A stretch of DNA of 64,000 nucleotides, from positions 1,777,001-1,841,000 of the forward strand of contig NZ_CP027231.1 of the NCBI RefSeq assembly GCF_002998435.1, written 5' to 3'. Position numbers and translations under genes: made by a program. The first letter of the stretch is position 1. Each line of letters begins with the position of its first letter. The DNA is from Bacteroides zoogleoformans (GTDB taxonomy: Bacteria > Bacteroidota > Bacteroidia > Bacteroidales > Bacteroidaceae). Below, piece after piece: positions 53,244 through 61,162 of the stretch. The notes below the pieces were generated by a model that saw nothing but the letters and a program-made list of their open reading frames with translations, was not told the DNA's origin and searched no databases.

Positions 53244-54101
53244 ATGAAACGAACAAGTTATATCATATTGGGAGTGCTGCTTGGCGGGCTGTTGCTGATG
53301 AGTGGCACGATATTCTACATATCAAAGTATGGACTGAGCAGAGACGATTATGAGCTATATTTCACTGAAGCACCCAAAACCTTTCCACTTCCGGAATGCA
53401 AAGTATTGAAGATTTTTGTGCCGAGGAAGAATCACACCATGAATGACGACGTAAAAATCAAGGAAGCATCTTTCGCCGGAATCCCTTTAGAGATATCTCC
53501 TGCCCACTCGTCAGCTTCGGGCAGCATCTCTTTCGCCGCCGACTTAAAGCCCTTTGTTTCCATAACATCCGTCGAAGATACAGTGACTGTATCGTTTGCC
53601 TTTCCCCCGGAAAAGCTGGACAAAAAATTCGCCGACAGACATTGGCTGAGCGTGAATTCCCAAACCGGCATGACATTGTCTGTTCCCTCCGGCGTACAGC
53701 ATATTGTATCCAACACATACGATCAGAAGACCACGTTCAGAGGCTTTGAGTGCGACAGCCTGAGTCTTTCTTTCAGCCGCAGTTATGGCCCGATCGTAAT
53801 AGAGAAAAGCCATTTTCGCTCCCTCCATATTCAAAGTGGGAATAACTGGCATTTTAAAAGTGGCTCAGCAGAGAATATATATCTCAACTTAGATGCAATA
53901 GGAAACTGGGCAGTAAATACGGAATCCTTTTGCATCGACACGGAATACCTGAGCGGCAGTCATAACTCATACTGCACATTACAGAAAAATGAGTGCCGGC
54001 AAATGTTATGGACACCGTTGACCCAAAAGGCGACTTTGAATGTAGAACTGAAGGCCGGAGGGAAAGTGCAGCTGATAGATAAGCCGCAACCTACGGAATA
54101 A
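53244..54101 (+). CDS. Membrane-anchored protein of unknown function in the ABC operon
   Basis: 285 aa. One N-terminal membrane segment (YIILGVLLGGLLLMSGTIFY) anchors an external, beta-rich domain (SGSISFAADLKPFVSITSVE, TVTVSFAFPPE, SLSFSRSYGPIVIEKSHFRS, SLHIQSGNNWHFKSG, NIYLNLDAIGNW). The repeating short strands suggest a small beta-helix like that of DUF2807-type adhesin-like proteins, though I cannot assign a family. It is 9 bp after the GntR gene and ends the operon. Confidence 0.7.
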   Translation: MKRTSYIILGVLLGGLLLMSGTIFYISKYGLSRDDYELYFTEAPKTFPLPECKVLKIFVPRKNHTMNDDVKIKEASFAGIPLEISPAHSSASGSISFAADLKPFVSITSVEDTVTVSFAFPPEKLDKKFADRHWLSVNSQTGMTLSVPSGVQHIVSNTYDQKTTFRGFECDSLSLSFSRSYGPIVIEKSHFRSLHIQSGNNWHFKSGSAENIYLNLDAIGNWAVNTESFCIDTEYLSGSHNSYCTLQKNECRQMLWTPLTQKATLNVELKAGGKVQLIDKPQPTE

Positions 54102-54138
54102 CGCGGCAATCCGAAAAACAGGCTGTGACAGCTGCTCC

Positions 54139-54186
54139 GTACCAACTCCGTTTCTCCTCCGTATAGTAAAGATACGGAGTTGGTAC
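54139..54186. terminator. Hairpin between the ABC operon and thiamine diphosphokinase
   Basis: GTACCAACTCCGT (54139-54151) pairs perfectly with ACGGAGTTGGTAC (54174-54186). It lies between convergent genes. A U-run is lacking, so the terminator role is probable, not certain. Its right arm shares GATACGGAGTTG with the tandem array at 60976. Confidence 0.5.
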
Positions 54187-54247
54187 AATGTTGATACTGT
54201 TTGGGCATGCCTCCGACCGTAAGAGTACTTCCCAAAGAAATCCCGGA

Positions 54248-54865
54248 CTAATGATTGATAATCACTAAATACTCCCCTTTCGCTTCAATGGAGAACTCGG
54301 TACCGATGCACTCGTTGAGTGTACCTTGCCACCAATTGGTGAAGTCGCTGAGGGGATAGACCAATCCTTCGGCGTGCAGCCCGCAGGCTGTGAAGTTGAT
54401 GATGGATACTTGCTGTTGCGGCCGGCATGGAAAGGTTTGGCCATCCCGGCAAGGGATGATGACACAGTAGTCGGTATAGGTGCGTACATCGGCTCCTGCA
54501 CGCATATAATCAATAAGCAGGCTGATATTTCCCAATGTGTGGTCTTCACGTTTTCCGGTGGCGCCGACAATGGCTATGCGCTGTTTGCCTTGTGCCAGTA
54601 GAAAGTGGACGGCTTTGGTCTGGTCGTTAGTCTCTTGGTCGCTGATGCGGTGCAGAAGTTGTGCGCAACGCAGCCGATTCTCCTTGCTTAGCGAGTCTCC
54701 ATCGCCTATAATCGCGTCAGGCAGGTTTCCTCTGCGGATATATTCGTCGGCCCCCCCGTCACAGCACGCCACATAGGAGGCGTGGCTCAATACCTCCAAC
54801 GGCAGACGGTTTGTAGGATATTCTCCGTTTGCCAGAACCACCGCTTCCGCTTTCCAAGTTTCCAT
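54248..54865 (-). CDS. thiN: Thiamine diphosphokinase
   Basis: About 205 aa from METWK (54865; other ATGs lie 3 and 11 codons upstream). It transfers diphosphate from ATP to thiamine, giving TPP in one step. Conserved blocks: VACCDGGADEYIRRG, DAIIGDGDSLS, DQTKAVHFLL and VGATGKREDHTLGN, followed by the thiamine-binding beta-sandwich (VSIINFTACGLHAEGLVYPL, TLNECIGTEFSIEAKGEYL). In Bacteroides this gene usually follows the TonB receptor and pnuT under one TPP riboswitch. Here a complete IS110 element separates it from pnuT by 1.6 kb, so its control is likely altered. A weak - strand box (plus CAAAGTTG, 54899-54906) is close. Confidence 0.9.
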   Translation of the reverse strand: METWKAEAVVLANGEYPTNRLPLEVLSHASYVACCDGGADEYIRRGNLPDAIIGDGDSLSKENRLRCAQLLHRISDQETNDQTKAVHFLLAQGKQRIAIVGATGKREDHTLGNISLLIDYMRAGADVRTYTDYCVIIPCRDGQTFPCRPQQQVSIINFTACGLHAEGLVYPLSDFTNWWQGTLNECIGTEFSIEAKGEYLVIINH

Positions 54866-54938
54866 ACTTTCCATATCTTCTTTCCATTTAAAATCCAAAC
54901 AAAGTTGGATAATTCATTAATAATTAACTTTTGTATTA

Positions 54939-54946
54939 TATCTTTG
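54939..54946 (+). promoter_or_regulatory. Promoter -7 box of the putative small RNA
   Basis: TATCTTTG matches TAnnTTTG and ends 4 bp before the first base of the closing stem at 54950. No TTTG at the -33 distance. Confidence 0.55.
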
Positions 54947-54949
54947 TAT

Positions 54950-55059
54950 CAGGATGTTAAGAGGAAGTAGGCTCTGCTGAGGAGCAACCTACCAGCGATA
55001 AGCATCCTGACGGCACGCAGTAATGCTACTTGTGGAGGCGGTTACACGCCTCTCTTTTT
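54950..55059 (+). ncRNA. Putative structured small RNA, about 110 nt
   Basis: CAGGATG (54950-54956) closes with CATCCTG (55003-55009). Inside, GTAGG (54967-54971) pairs with CCTAC (54988-54992) around CTC/GAG (54972-54974 and 54982-54984). A single-stranded part follows, then a GAGGCG/CGCCTC terminator hairpin (55035-55052) with T5. A -7 box is directly upstream. The layout (promoter, compact stem, terminator) resembles the stand-alone Bacteroidales-1 RNA class, but I cannot confirm membership. SRP RNA, 6S RNA and tmRNA signatures are not seen. Confidence 0.5.
55035..55059 (+). terminator. Rho-independent terminator of the small RNA
   Basis: GAGGCG-GTTACA-CGCCTC followed by TCTTTTT. Confidence 0.75.
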
Positions 55060-55089
55060 GTATTACTGATACTGTCTGATATGGCTAAG

Positions 55090-55279
55090 AAAACCTGAGC
55101 CAAAATCCTATGGTAAAACAAACTTTCCACAGCGGACATCAACGAAGTGAGCCGCAAGTTCCTTTATCAGTCAAACCATGTAATGAGAGTTACAGACTTT
55201 TTTGAGCGGACTTCAAAGCCGCAAAAGATATGTAGTATTTCTCTCAAAAGAAAGTTGTTTTACCTTATAGGATTCTATA
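55090..55279 (-). ncRNA. Structured 3' flank of IS110 element 2; bridge-RNA candidate
   Basis: A near-perfect inverted repeat of about 24 bp (55104-55127 with 55250-55274, two bases bulged plus one) encloses two hairpins with the same stem: GCGGAC...GCCGC at 55132-55155 (loop of 13) and again at 55206-55222 (loop of 6). An outer stem with two guide-like internal loops is the layout known for IS110-family bridge RNAs, which can lie 3' of the transposase in IS1111-type members. The loop that would pair with target and donor cannot be assigned from one copy. Confidence 0.5.
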
Positions 55280-56365
55280 TCATTTGATAACACATGGCAC
55301 ATATTCCTTTTCATGTTTAAGTACAAAATAGACTCTGTTCACTAACCGTCTGGCAATTTTCACAATAGCCTTTTGCGGATTCATCCGTTTCCGGTATTCC
55401 GTATAAGCCATTGTCATGGCCGGGTCTTTCCGGATGGCAACCCATGCGGCTTCCACCAACAGACACCGGAGCATGAAATGCCGACGGGGTGTAATGTCAC
55501 CCACATTATCATTATCACCACTGGAATGACACATGGGAACCAATCCAATGAAAGAGGCTAAATGGTCCGCATTGCTGAAACGGACAATATCGTCAATCTC
55601 GACCATCAGGGTAGCGGCGGTTGTAACACCTATACCCGGAACGGATGTCAGCAGGCGTATCGGTTTGTCGAATGGTGCTTTCCGGGATATTTCACGGATG
55701 GCACGTGTTTCCTGCAGCAGCATCTTCCTCAAGCGGATGAACTGCTCAAGGTGAAGCTCCAGTGTTTTCTTTCCATACTCCGTTGAGAGTTCAAGGCAGT
55801 GCAGCCAATTCAGAAAACGCTTCGACCAGCACCCGATTGAACTCCGGGTAAATTCTTCCGGTATTTCCACTCCATGGAAACGAAGCAATGATTTGATACG
55901 GTTCTTGGCACGTGTGCTGTCTTTTACTATCAGGTTTCTCAGCCTTATCAAAGAGCGCATTTCCAGGATGTCAGTTCCCGGAACATATATCCCTTCTAAC
56001 GAACCTGAACGTAACTCACGGGCGAGCTTGTTGCAATCCACCGCATCGGTCTTACGTAATTTCTCCTTGCTCATCGTCGGAACATCCGCAGGATTGACCA
56101 CTATATTGTTGATACCTAAATCCGTCAACTTCTCGTGTATCCAGAAGCCACAGAAACCGGCTTCATAAACTGAGAAGTAATCGGCACCCGGATAATTGCT
56201 TACCAAATATTTATGCAACGCTTCCGGCTCCGGATCTTGTCTGAATCTTCTCAGTACTGAATGTTCCGATAAGATTGCTACCGACCAACTCTTCAGGTGG
56301 ACATCAATTCCTACGTAAATATTTTGTCCACTAAAATCTAATGTGTTACTTTGTACACGTTTCAT
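55280..56365 (-). CDS. IS110-family transposase (element 2), intact
   Basis: 361 aa. RuvC-like domain: NIYVGIDVHLKSWSVAI, VYEAGFCGFWI and KTDAVDCNKLARELRSG. Transposase_20 domain: RLLTSVPGIGVTTAATLMVE, ADHLASFIGLVPMCHSSGDN (the serine region) and RRHFMLRCLLVEAAW. It is complete and clearly a different subgroup from element 1 (different N-terminus and length). It is inserted between pnuT and thiamine diphosphokinase genes in the same direction as the operon. Confidence 0.93.
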   Translation of the reverse strand: MKRVQSNTLDFSGQNIYVGIDVHLKSWSVAILSEHSVLRRFRQDPEPEALHKYLVSNYPGADYFSVYEAGFCGFWIHEKLTDLGINNIVVNPADVPTMSKEKLRKTDAVDCNKLARELRSGSLEGIYVPGTDILEMRSLIRLRNLIVKDSTRAKNRIKSLLRFHGVEIPEEFTRSSIGCWSKRFLNWLHCLELSTEYGKKTLELHLEQFIRLRKMLLQETRAIREISRKAPFDKPIRLLTSVPGIGVTTAATLMVEIDDIVRFSNADHLASFIGLVPMCHSSGDNDNVGDITPRRHFMLRCLLVEAAWVAIRKDPAMTMAYTEYRKRMNPQKAIVKIARRLVNRVYFVLKHEKEYVPCVIK

Positions 56366-56485
56366 AAGCTATATCGTTATGAGTTAATATTGTTTTTTTC
56401 ACTTACAAAGTTAACTATAATGGTATAGCTTTTTTAGGGCTATCTTCTGTTATCCGTCACTTCCGATTTTAAACATAGGAACTTT
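56366..56485. other. 5' flank of IS110 element 2 and junction with pnuT
   Basis: AT-rich DNA with poly-T and repeated TAGCT/AGCTAT motifs (GCTATA at 56370, TATAGC at 56423). The element end must lie here, but without a second copy the exact base cannot be set. Confidence 0.35.
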
Positions 56486-57130
56486 TCAATTTCTCGTTTC
56501 ACTCATCATTCTCTTCCATTTGAAGTACCCGAAGACAGCTATAATGGCGTAAAGCGCATAGAGTCCGGCTGTAAAATCAAGCCCTTTATAGATATACAGG
56601 CAGGCGCTGACGACATCTACGCCAATCCACGCCCACCATTGCTCCACATATTTGCGTGCCAGCATCCACATGCCGATGATGCTTAGTGCGGTAGTGAAGG
56701 AGTCTAACCAAGGAACATTGCTGTCGGTGAAGTCTATCAATATCCATGCAATGCCGACAAGAGTAACGGCGAAGACGATGGCGAGCGGCAGCAAGTAATG
56801 CTTAGGCATATGGGCTATGTGCAGTTCCTGTTTTTTTCTGTCCACTCCATTCTCTTCTTTACCACTACCTTTTGATGGCAGAACGTTCTGCCGTAGAATT
56901 TTACGCCGCAAGAAAGCACCGTATTTCCACATTGTCCAGCCGTAAACGGCAGCTCCCAAGTAGTAGATGTTGATGCCGAAGTCGGCATACAGTCCGGCTT
57001 CGTAGTAGACAAAGAGGTAGATGGCAGGCATGATGATGCCTGCTATCCATAGATAGATGCTTGCCCGATACTCTAACCACAGATAGAGCAGCCCGACAAG
57101 GGTACCTGCGATTTCGAGCGTCTGCTCCAT
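56486..57130 (-). CDS. pnuT: PnuC-family transporter, probable thiamine transporter PnuT
   Basis: 214 aa with seven hydrophobic segments and the PnuC pattern (GTLVGLLYLWLEYRASIYLW, NIYYLGAAVYGWTMWKYG, near-C-terminal WWAWIGVDVVSACLYIYKGL). PnuC proteins carry nicotinamide riboside; the PnuT branch in Bacteroidetes carries thiamine. The start overlaps the TonB receptor stop (TGATG at 57128-57132) and the operon has a TPP riboswitch, so thiamine is the likely substrate. An extra charged loop (KGSGKEENGVDRKKQELH) lies between segments. Confidence 0.88.
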   Translation of the reverse strand: MEQTLEIAGTLVGLLYLWLEYRASIYLWIAGIIMPAIYLFVYYEAGLYADFGINIYYLGAAVYGWTMWKYGAFLRRKILRQNVLPSKGSGKEENGVDRKKQELHIAHMPKHYLLPLAIVFAVTLVGIAWILIDFTDSNVPWLDSFTTALSIIGMWMLARKYVEQWWAWIGVDVVSACLYIYKGLDFTAGLYALYAIIAVFGYFKWKRMMSETRN

Positions 57131-59445
57131 CAGAAACCTATTGAAATATGCCCCAGAATGTTGGTGCCGGCCTGTGCGGCATAGCCTGCATAGTTGTAAC
57201 GCACCTTGTTGTTCTGTTTATCAAGGCTGTAGCCGCTGCCGGCATAGCCGTTGTTCTCGTACTCTTCATTGAAGAGGTTATAGACGGTGCAGCCCACGGT
57301 AATGGATTTCACCTTAGGCAGCTTGAACGTGTAGGAAAGATGCAGATTGCTGACAAAATAAGCATCTAACGTGCAATCTTCCTGCTTGGCGTTACTCATG
57401 TATTGCTTGCCTACGTATTGCGACAGCAAGGAAACCTCAAAACCTTTGTGTGTATAGCCGAAGCGGTTGTTCAGAAGAAGCCCTGGAGAAAAAGCTATAG
57501 GCGTGTCGCCATGCTTGATGACCCATGCTTCGGTGCCCACCTTCTCGTCTTTGAATAATGTCTCGGTAAAGTTCTTTATGCGGTTTTTGCTCAGTGTAGC
57601 ATTGACATCCCACCGGAAACCACCATTCAGTTTGATGCCTGCCATCAGTTCGATGCCCATGCGATAACTGTCCGGAACATTGTTTGCCATCGCCTCGCCT
57701 ATTTCGTTCAACTCTCCGGTCAGCACCAACTGGTCTTTGTAGTCCATGCAATAGAGGTTGACGCCTGCGTGCAACCATGAGTTGGCAAAGGTGTATCCCA
57801 GTTCGTAGTCGAACAGACGTTCGGCTTTAGGGTGGTTGTTGAAGTATCCGTCGGTATAGTTGTTGCGTGTAGGCTCTTTATGGGCCACGCTGAACGAACC
57901 GTACAAGCGGCTGTTTCGGTCTATCTGCCAAGAAAGGCCCGCCTTGGGATTGAAGAAGTCGAACTTTTCATTGATATTCAGCTTCTGCATGCCGGGATTA
58001 GCGGCTGTCCAATCGTATTTGTCGTTCACCCCGTCTATCTTATAGCCGATGTGACGGTATTGAAGGTCGAGGTAGGCACTGAGTCCATCCAAGAGCTCGT
58101 AATTTGCTTTCAGATAGATGTTGCCGTCGTTCTTCGCGGCATTGTTACGGTAGTAGTCGCTGTTAGGGTTCAACGCTCCGATGTAGTTCTTCACCCAAAG
58201 CACTTTGCCGAAATGGTCGCCGTCGTATCGGTTCAGACCGCCGCCTAATGAAGCATACAGGCGGTCGGCTTTGTAGCTGACGGAGAAGATGCCGCCTCCA
58301 AACCGATTGTCCATTGCCTTTTTGCGTACAAGGTCGCTTTTTTTCATGATTTCCCCATTGTGCGTAAAAGGCGCCAAGCCATATTCAGAGAGTGTACGTC
58401 TGCCTTTGTATTCCTGATAATAGCCGTCGCCTTTGGTGTAGTGCAGGCCGACGTTCAGATTCCATCGTGAAGTGAAGTTATGGTTGAACAGCAACTGGTA
58501 GTGTTTCTGCGTGTAGTTATCGGTCTGGTCGTCGTAGAAATGGAATCTTCCGCCCTGTTTCAGCAATGCGGCAGCCTCGGGCAGGTTGTCGTCATAGGCT
58601 ATGTCGGGCCGGTGTACGTTGCCGTTTTTGTCTTCGATATACATGTATCCGCACGAATTGAAGCGGCGCCCAAAGGTCTTCATGACTGCCTTGCCGGCAT
58701 AGTTCCAGGCGTGATAGGTACGCTCCTTACCGGCAAATGTAATCAGCTTGATGGAGCTGTTGTCGGTATAATATCCTCCTTGCAGGTAATAAGAGTTCAA
58801 AGACACGGAAGCCCTGTCTATGTAACCGTCTGTGCCGATGTTGGAGAGACGTACGTCGAACGACCAATGCCCGTCAATCAGTCCCGTTCCGGCTTTTACG
58901 GTTGCTTTGTGGGTATTGAACGAGCCGTACGAACCGCTGAATTCGGCATATGGTGCCAGTGAGAAGTCGCCCGTCTGCATATTGATGCTGGCACCGAAAG
59001 CCCCGGCACCGTTGGTCGATGTACCTGCACCGCGTTGCACCTGCATGTCTTTGACCGAGGATGCAAAGTCCGGCATATTCACCCAGAAGACGTTGTGGCT
59101 CTCCGCATCATTGACGGGCACTCCGTTGGCGGTGACGTTGATGCGTGTCCCGTCCGTGCCGCGTACCCGCAACGTGGTATATCCGATTCCCGCTCCGGCA
59201 TCGCTGGTGGTGATGGCAGAGGGTGTCATGCCGAGCAGATAGGGCAGATCTTGTCCGAAGTTCTGTTTCTTCAGTTGTTCTTTTCCGATATTGGTGAAAG
59301 CTATCGGTGTATTGCTTGTGGCACGTGTGGAGATGATTTCCACTTCTTGCAGGTTCACTACGCGCAGACTGTCCTTCTCGTGAGTCTGTGCGCAGACGTT
59401 CAGCGCTACCGTGAACAGGCAGACTGCCATCGCATGTCTCTTCAT
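57130..59445 (-). CDS. TonB-dependent receptor for thiamine (TPP-riboswitch controlled)
   Basis: About 771 aa with a signal peptide (AMAVCLFTVALNVCAQ), a plug domain (LPYLLGMTPSAITTSDAGAG, RVRGTDGTRINVTANGVPVN, VQRGAGTSTNGAGAFGASIN) and a 22-strand barrel ending in HISIGF, whose last residue is Phe. A TonB-box-like VEIIS follows the signal. It imports thiamine or its phosphates across the outer membrane, judged from the riboswitch and PnuT. Unlike many Bacteroides receptors it has no carboxypeptidase-like N-terminal domain and no SusD partner. Confidence 0.9.
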   Translation of the reverse strand: MKRHAMAVCLFTVALNVCAQTHEKDSLRVVNLQEVEIISTRATSNTPIAFTNIGKEQLKKQNFGQDLPYLLGMTPSAITTSDAGAGIGYTTLRVRGTDGTRINVTANGVPVNDAESHNVFWVNMPDFASSVKDMQVQRGAGTSTNGAGAFGASINMQTGDFSLAPYAEFSGSYGSFNTHKATVKAGTGLIDGHWSFDVRLSNIGTDGYIDRASVSLNSYYLQGGYYTDNSSIKLITFAGKERTYHAWNYAGKAVMKTFGRRFNSCGYMYIEDKNGNVHRPDIAYDDNLPEAAALLKQGGRFHFYDDQTDNYTQKHYQLLFNHNFTSRWNLNVGLHYTKGDGYYQEYKGRRTLSEYGLAPFTHNGEIMKKSDLVRKKAMDNRFGGGIFSVSYKADRLYASLGGGLNRYDGDHFGKVLWVKNYIGALNPNSDYYRNNAAKNDGNIYLKANYELLDGLSAYLDLQYRHIGYKIDGVNDKYDWTAANPGMQKLNINEKFDFFNPKAGLSWQIDRNSRLYGSFSVAHKEPTRNNYTDGYFNNHPKAERLFDYELGYTFANSWLHAGVNLYCMDYKDQLVLTGELNEIGEAMANNVPDSYRMGIELMAGIKLNGGFRWDVNATLSKNRIKNFTETLFKDEKVGTEAWVIKHGDTPIAFSPGLLLNNRFGYTHKGFEVSLLSQYVGKQYMSNAKQEDCTLDAYFVSNLHLSYTFKLPKVKSITVGCTVYNLFNEEYENNGYAGSGYSLDKQNNKVRYNYAGYAAQAGTNILGHISIGF

Positions 59446-59495
59446 TTGCAATAATTTCGTTTACGTTTATACAGAAAAGGGGAACTTCTCTTCTT

Positions 59496-59573
59496 TTTCC
59501 CTCCGCCGGCACTACCCGGATCAGGTCAATGGGTATGATCTCAGCCCGTCATTTTAGGGCACCCCTTTGTTGA
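59496..59573 (-). promoter_or_regulatory. TPP riboswitch (THI element)
   Basis: On the - strand the order GGGGTGCC, GGGCTGAGATC, ATACCC, TTGACCTGATCCGGGTAGT and GCCGGCGGAGGGAA gives all conserved parts of the TPP aptamer, including CTGAGA and ACCTGATC. It lies 51 nt before the TonB receptor start. AAAGGGG of the P1 5' side (plus CCCCTTT, 59562-59568) is complementary to CCCCTTT downstream (plus AAAGGGG, 59476-59482), a candidate switching helix. Confidence 0.95.
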
Positions 59574-59582
59574 AATCAACGG

Positions 59583-59614
59583 CAAAAGTAGAGCTTTCTC
59601 TTGAAACAGACAAA
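59583..59614 (-). promoter_or_regulatory. Promoter of the thiamine-uptake operon
   Basis: On the - strand TTTG (plus 59611-59614), 20 bp, TACTTTTG (plus 59583-59590), placed so that transcription starts just before the riboswitch. Confidence 0.85.
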
Positions 59615-59643
59615 CAATGTGGGGGATTTTGAAGCTATTTTAC

Positions 59644-59651
59644 TATTTTTG
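59644..59651 (+). promoter_or_regulatory. Possible -7 box for the MscS gene
   Basis: TATTTTTG, 145 bp before the start; spacing to any TTTG is not ideal. Confidence 0.4.
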
Positions 59652-59796
59652 CCGATTGATAATCCGCATCCGGTAGTGAGGGCTTTCCTGCTTTCTTCAG
59701 ACAGAGAAAAAGAGATGCGGACGGTTGAAATCTACAAACCCGGCATTAGAGGCTGATGCTTGGAGTAATGTGTGAATTTTACATAATAATCAAGGA

Positions 59797-60672
59797 ATGA
59801 ATATGTTGTTATCTTTGTTGTTGGCGGTTATTACCGACCAAACTGCCGAAGTGAATTTCGGCGAGTTGCAATATTTTGTGGAAAAAATGATAGGTTGGGG
59901 CATAGATATCGGCGGACGTATCATCAGTGCCGCATTTATCTTTATTATCGGCCGTCTCCTGATTTCTTTCATCAAGAAGTTCATAGCCAAAGTCATGCTG
60001 AAGAGACGCATTGATGCCGGCATTCAGAGTTTCGTGAAGAGTCTGGTCAATATTCTGTTGACGGTATTGCTGATAGTGGCAGTCATCGGAAAGTTGGGAA
60101 TAGAGACTACTTCGTTTGCCGCTTTGCTGGCTTCGGCCGGTGTGGCCATCGGTATGGCTCTGTCCGGCAATTTGCAGAATTTTGCCGGAGGTCTGGTCGT
60201 TCTGTTTCTTCGTCCCTATAAAGTGGGCGATTGGATTGAAAGTCAGGGCGTATCGGGCACGGTGCGCGAAATCCAGATTTTTCATACGATTCTTACCACA
60301 GGCGACAACAAAGTGATATACATCCCCAACGGAGCTCTGAGCAGCGGCACGGTGATCAACTATAACAAGGAAGGCACTCGTCGTGTGGAATGGATTATCG
60401 GCGTGGAGTATGGTGAAGACTACGATAAAGTGGAAGCAACGATACGTCGTATTCTTGCAGCCGACGAACGCATACTGAGTTCTCCCGAACCTTTCCTGGC
60501 TCTCCACGCCTTGGCGGATAGCAGTGTGAATGTCGTTGTACGCGTTTGGGTGAAGAGCCAAGACTATTGGGCTGTTTATTTTGACCTGAATAAGAATATC
60601 TATTCTGAATTCAATAAAGAGGGCATCGGTATTCCGTTCCCGCAGTTGACAGTGCATCAGGCAAAAGATTGA
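59797..60672 (+). CDS. Small-conductance mechanosensitive channel (MscS family)
   Basis: 291 aa. An N-terminal amphipathic part and two membrane helices lead to the pore helix TM3 (FAALLASAGVAIGMALSGNL, with the Ala/Gly pattern of MscS), then the beta domain (LFLRPYKVGDWIESQGVSGT, IYIPNGALSSGTVINY) and a C-terminal alpha/beta domain. Length matches E. coli MscS. It would release solutes on osmotic downshock. Stand-alone gene. Confidence 0.93.
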   Translation: MNMLLSLLLAVITDQTAEVNFGELQYFVEKMIGWGIDIGGRIISAAFIFIIGRLLISFIKKFIAKVMLKRRIDAGIQSFVKSLVNILLTVLLIVAVIGKLGIETTSFAALLASAGVAIGMALSGNLQNFAGGLVVLFLRPYKVGDWIESQGVSGTVREIQIFHTILTTGDNKVIYIPNGALSSGTVINYNKEGTRRVEWIIGVEYGEDYDKVEATIRRILAADERILSSPEPFLALHALADSSVNVVVRVWVKSQDYWAVYFDLNKNIYSEFNKEGIGIPFPQLTVHQAKD

Positions 60673-61162
60673 GCCGGCAGGTCTCCCGCCCTGCCTTTCA
60701 CCTCTTTATCGGCAGTCTTTGAAACTGTTTCCTGAAGCGTATCGGGTAGGCGTTGACACCGGCGTAAGCTGCTGTTCGTTTCGCTTCATCGTTTTTGAGA
60801 CTTGCAAAGTAAATCATGCTTTTACTATATCAACTTGTTTCTATCAGAAAATAAACCATCTTTTCACCCCGGCCGTAAAGGAACAACACCCTGTTTTGCT
60901 CTTCTATATCAAGGGGTAAGACCGTGTCAAGGCTATACCTCCTCCGTGCTTGCTCCGCATCTATAGGAGTGGGAGTTATACGGAGGTTATACGGAGATGA
61001 TACGGAGTTGATACGGAGATGATACGGAGGTTATACGGAGGTTATACGGAGCAGATTTTAATCATTTCCCGATGAAAAAACAGGATACGGAGAAAAAAGC
61101 ATTGCTACCCAGCATTACGTATTGACTAATGCAGTTTACAGATTCTGTCAATGAAGACAGTG
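60673..61162. other. Intergenic region with the 11-bp tandem array
   Basis: Apart from the array (60976-61052) and a poly-A/G-rich stretch after it, the 490 bp show no gene, promoter or terminator that I can support. Confidence 0.5.
60976..61052 (+). repeat. Tandem array D, seven 11-bp units
   Basis: Seven exact-period units T(T/G)ATACGGAG(G/A/T) start at 60976, 60987, 60998, 61009, 61020, 61031 and 61042. A further GATACGGAG occurs at 61084, and GATACGGAGTTG is shared with the hairpin at 54171-54182. Confidence 0.93.

Noticed and set aside
54950..55009. SRP (4.5S) RNA
   Set aside because: The conserved GGAAG/AGCAGCC asymmetric loop is absent.
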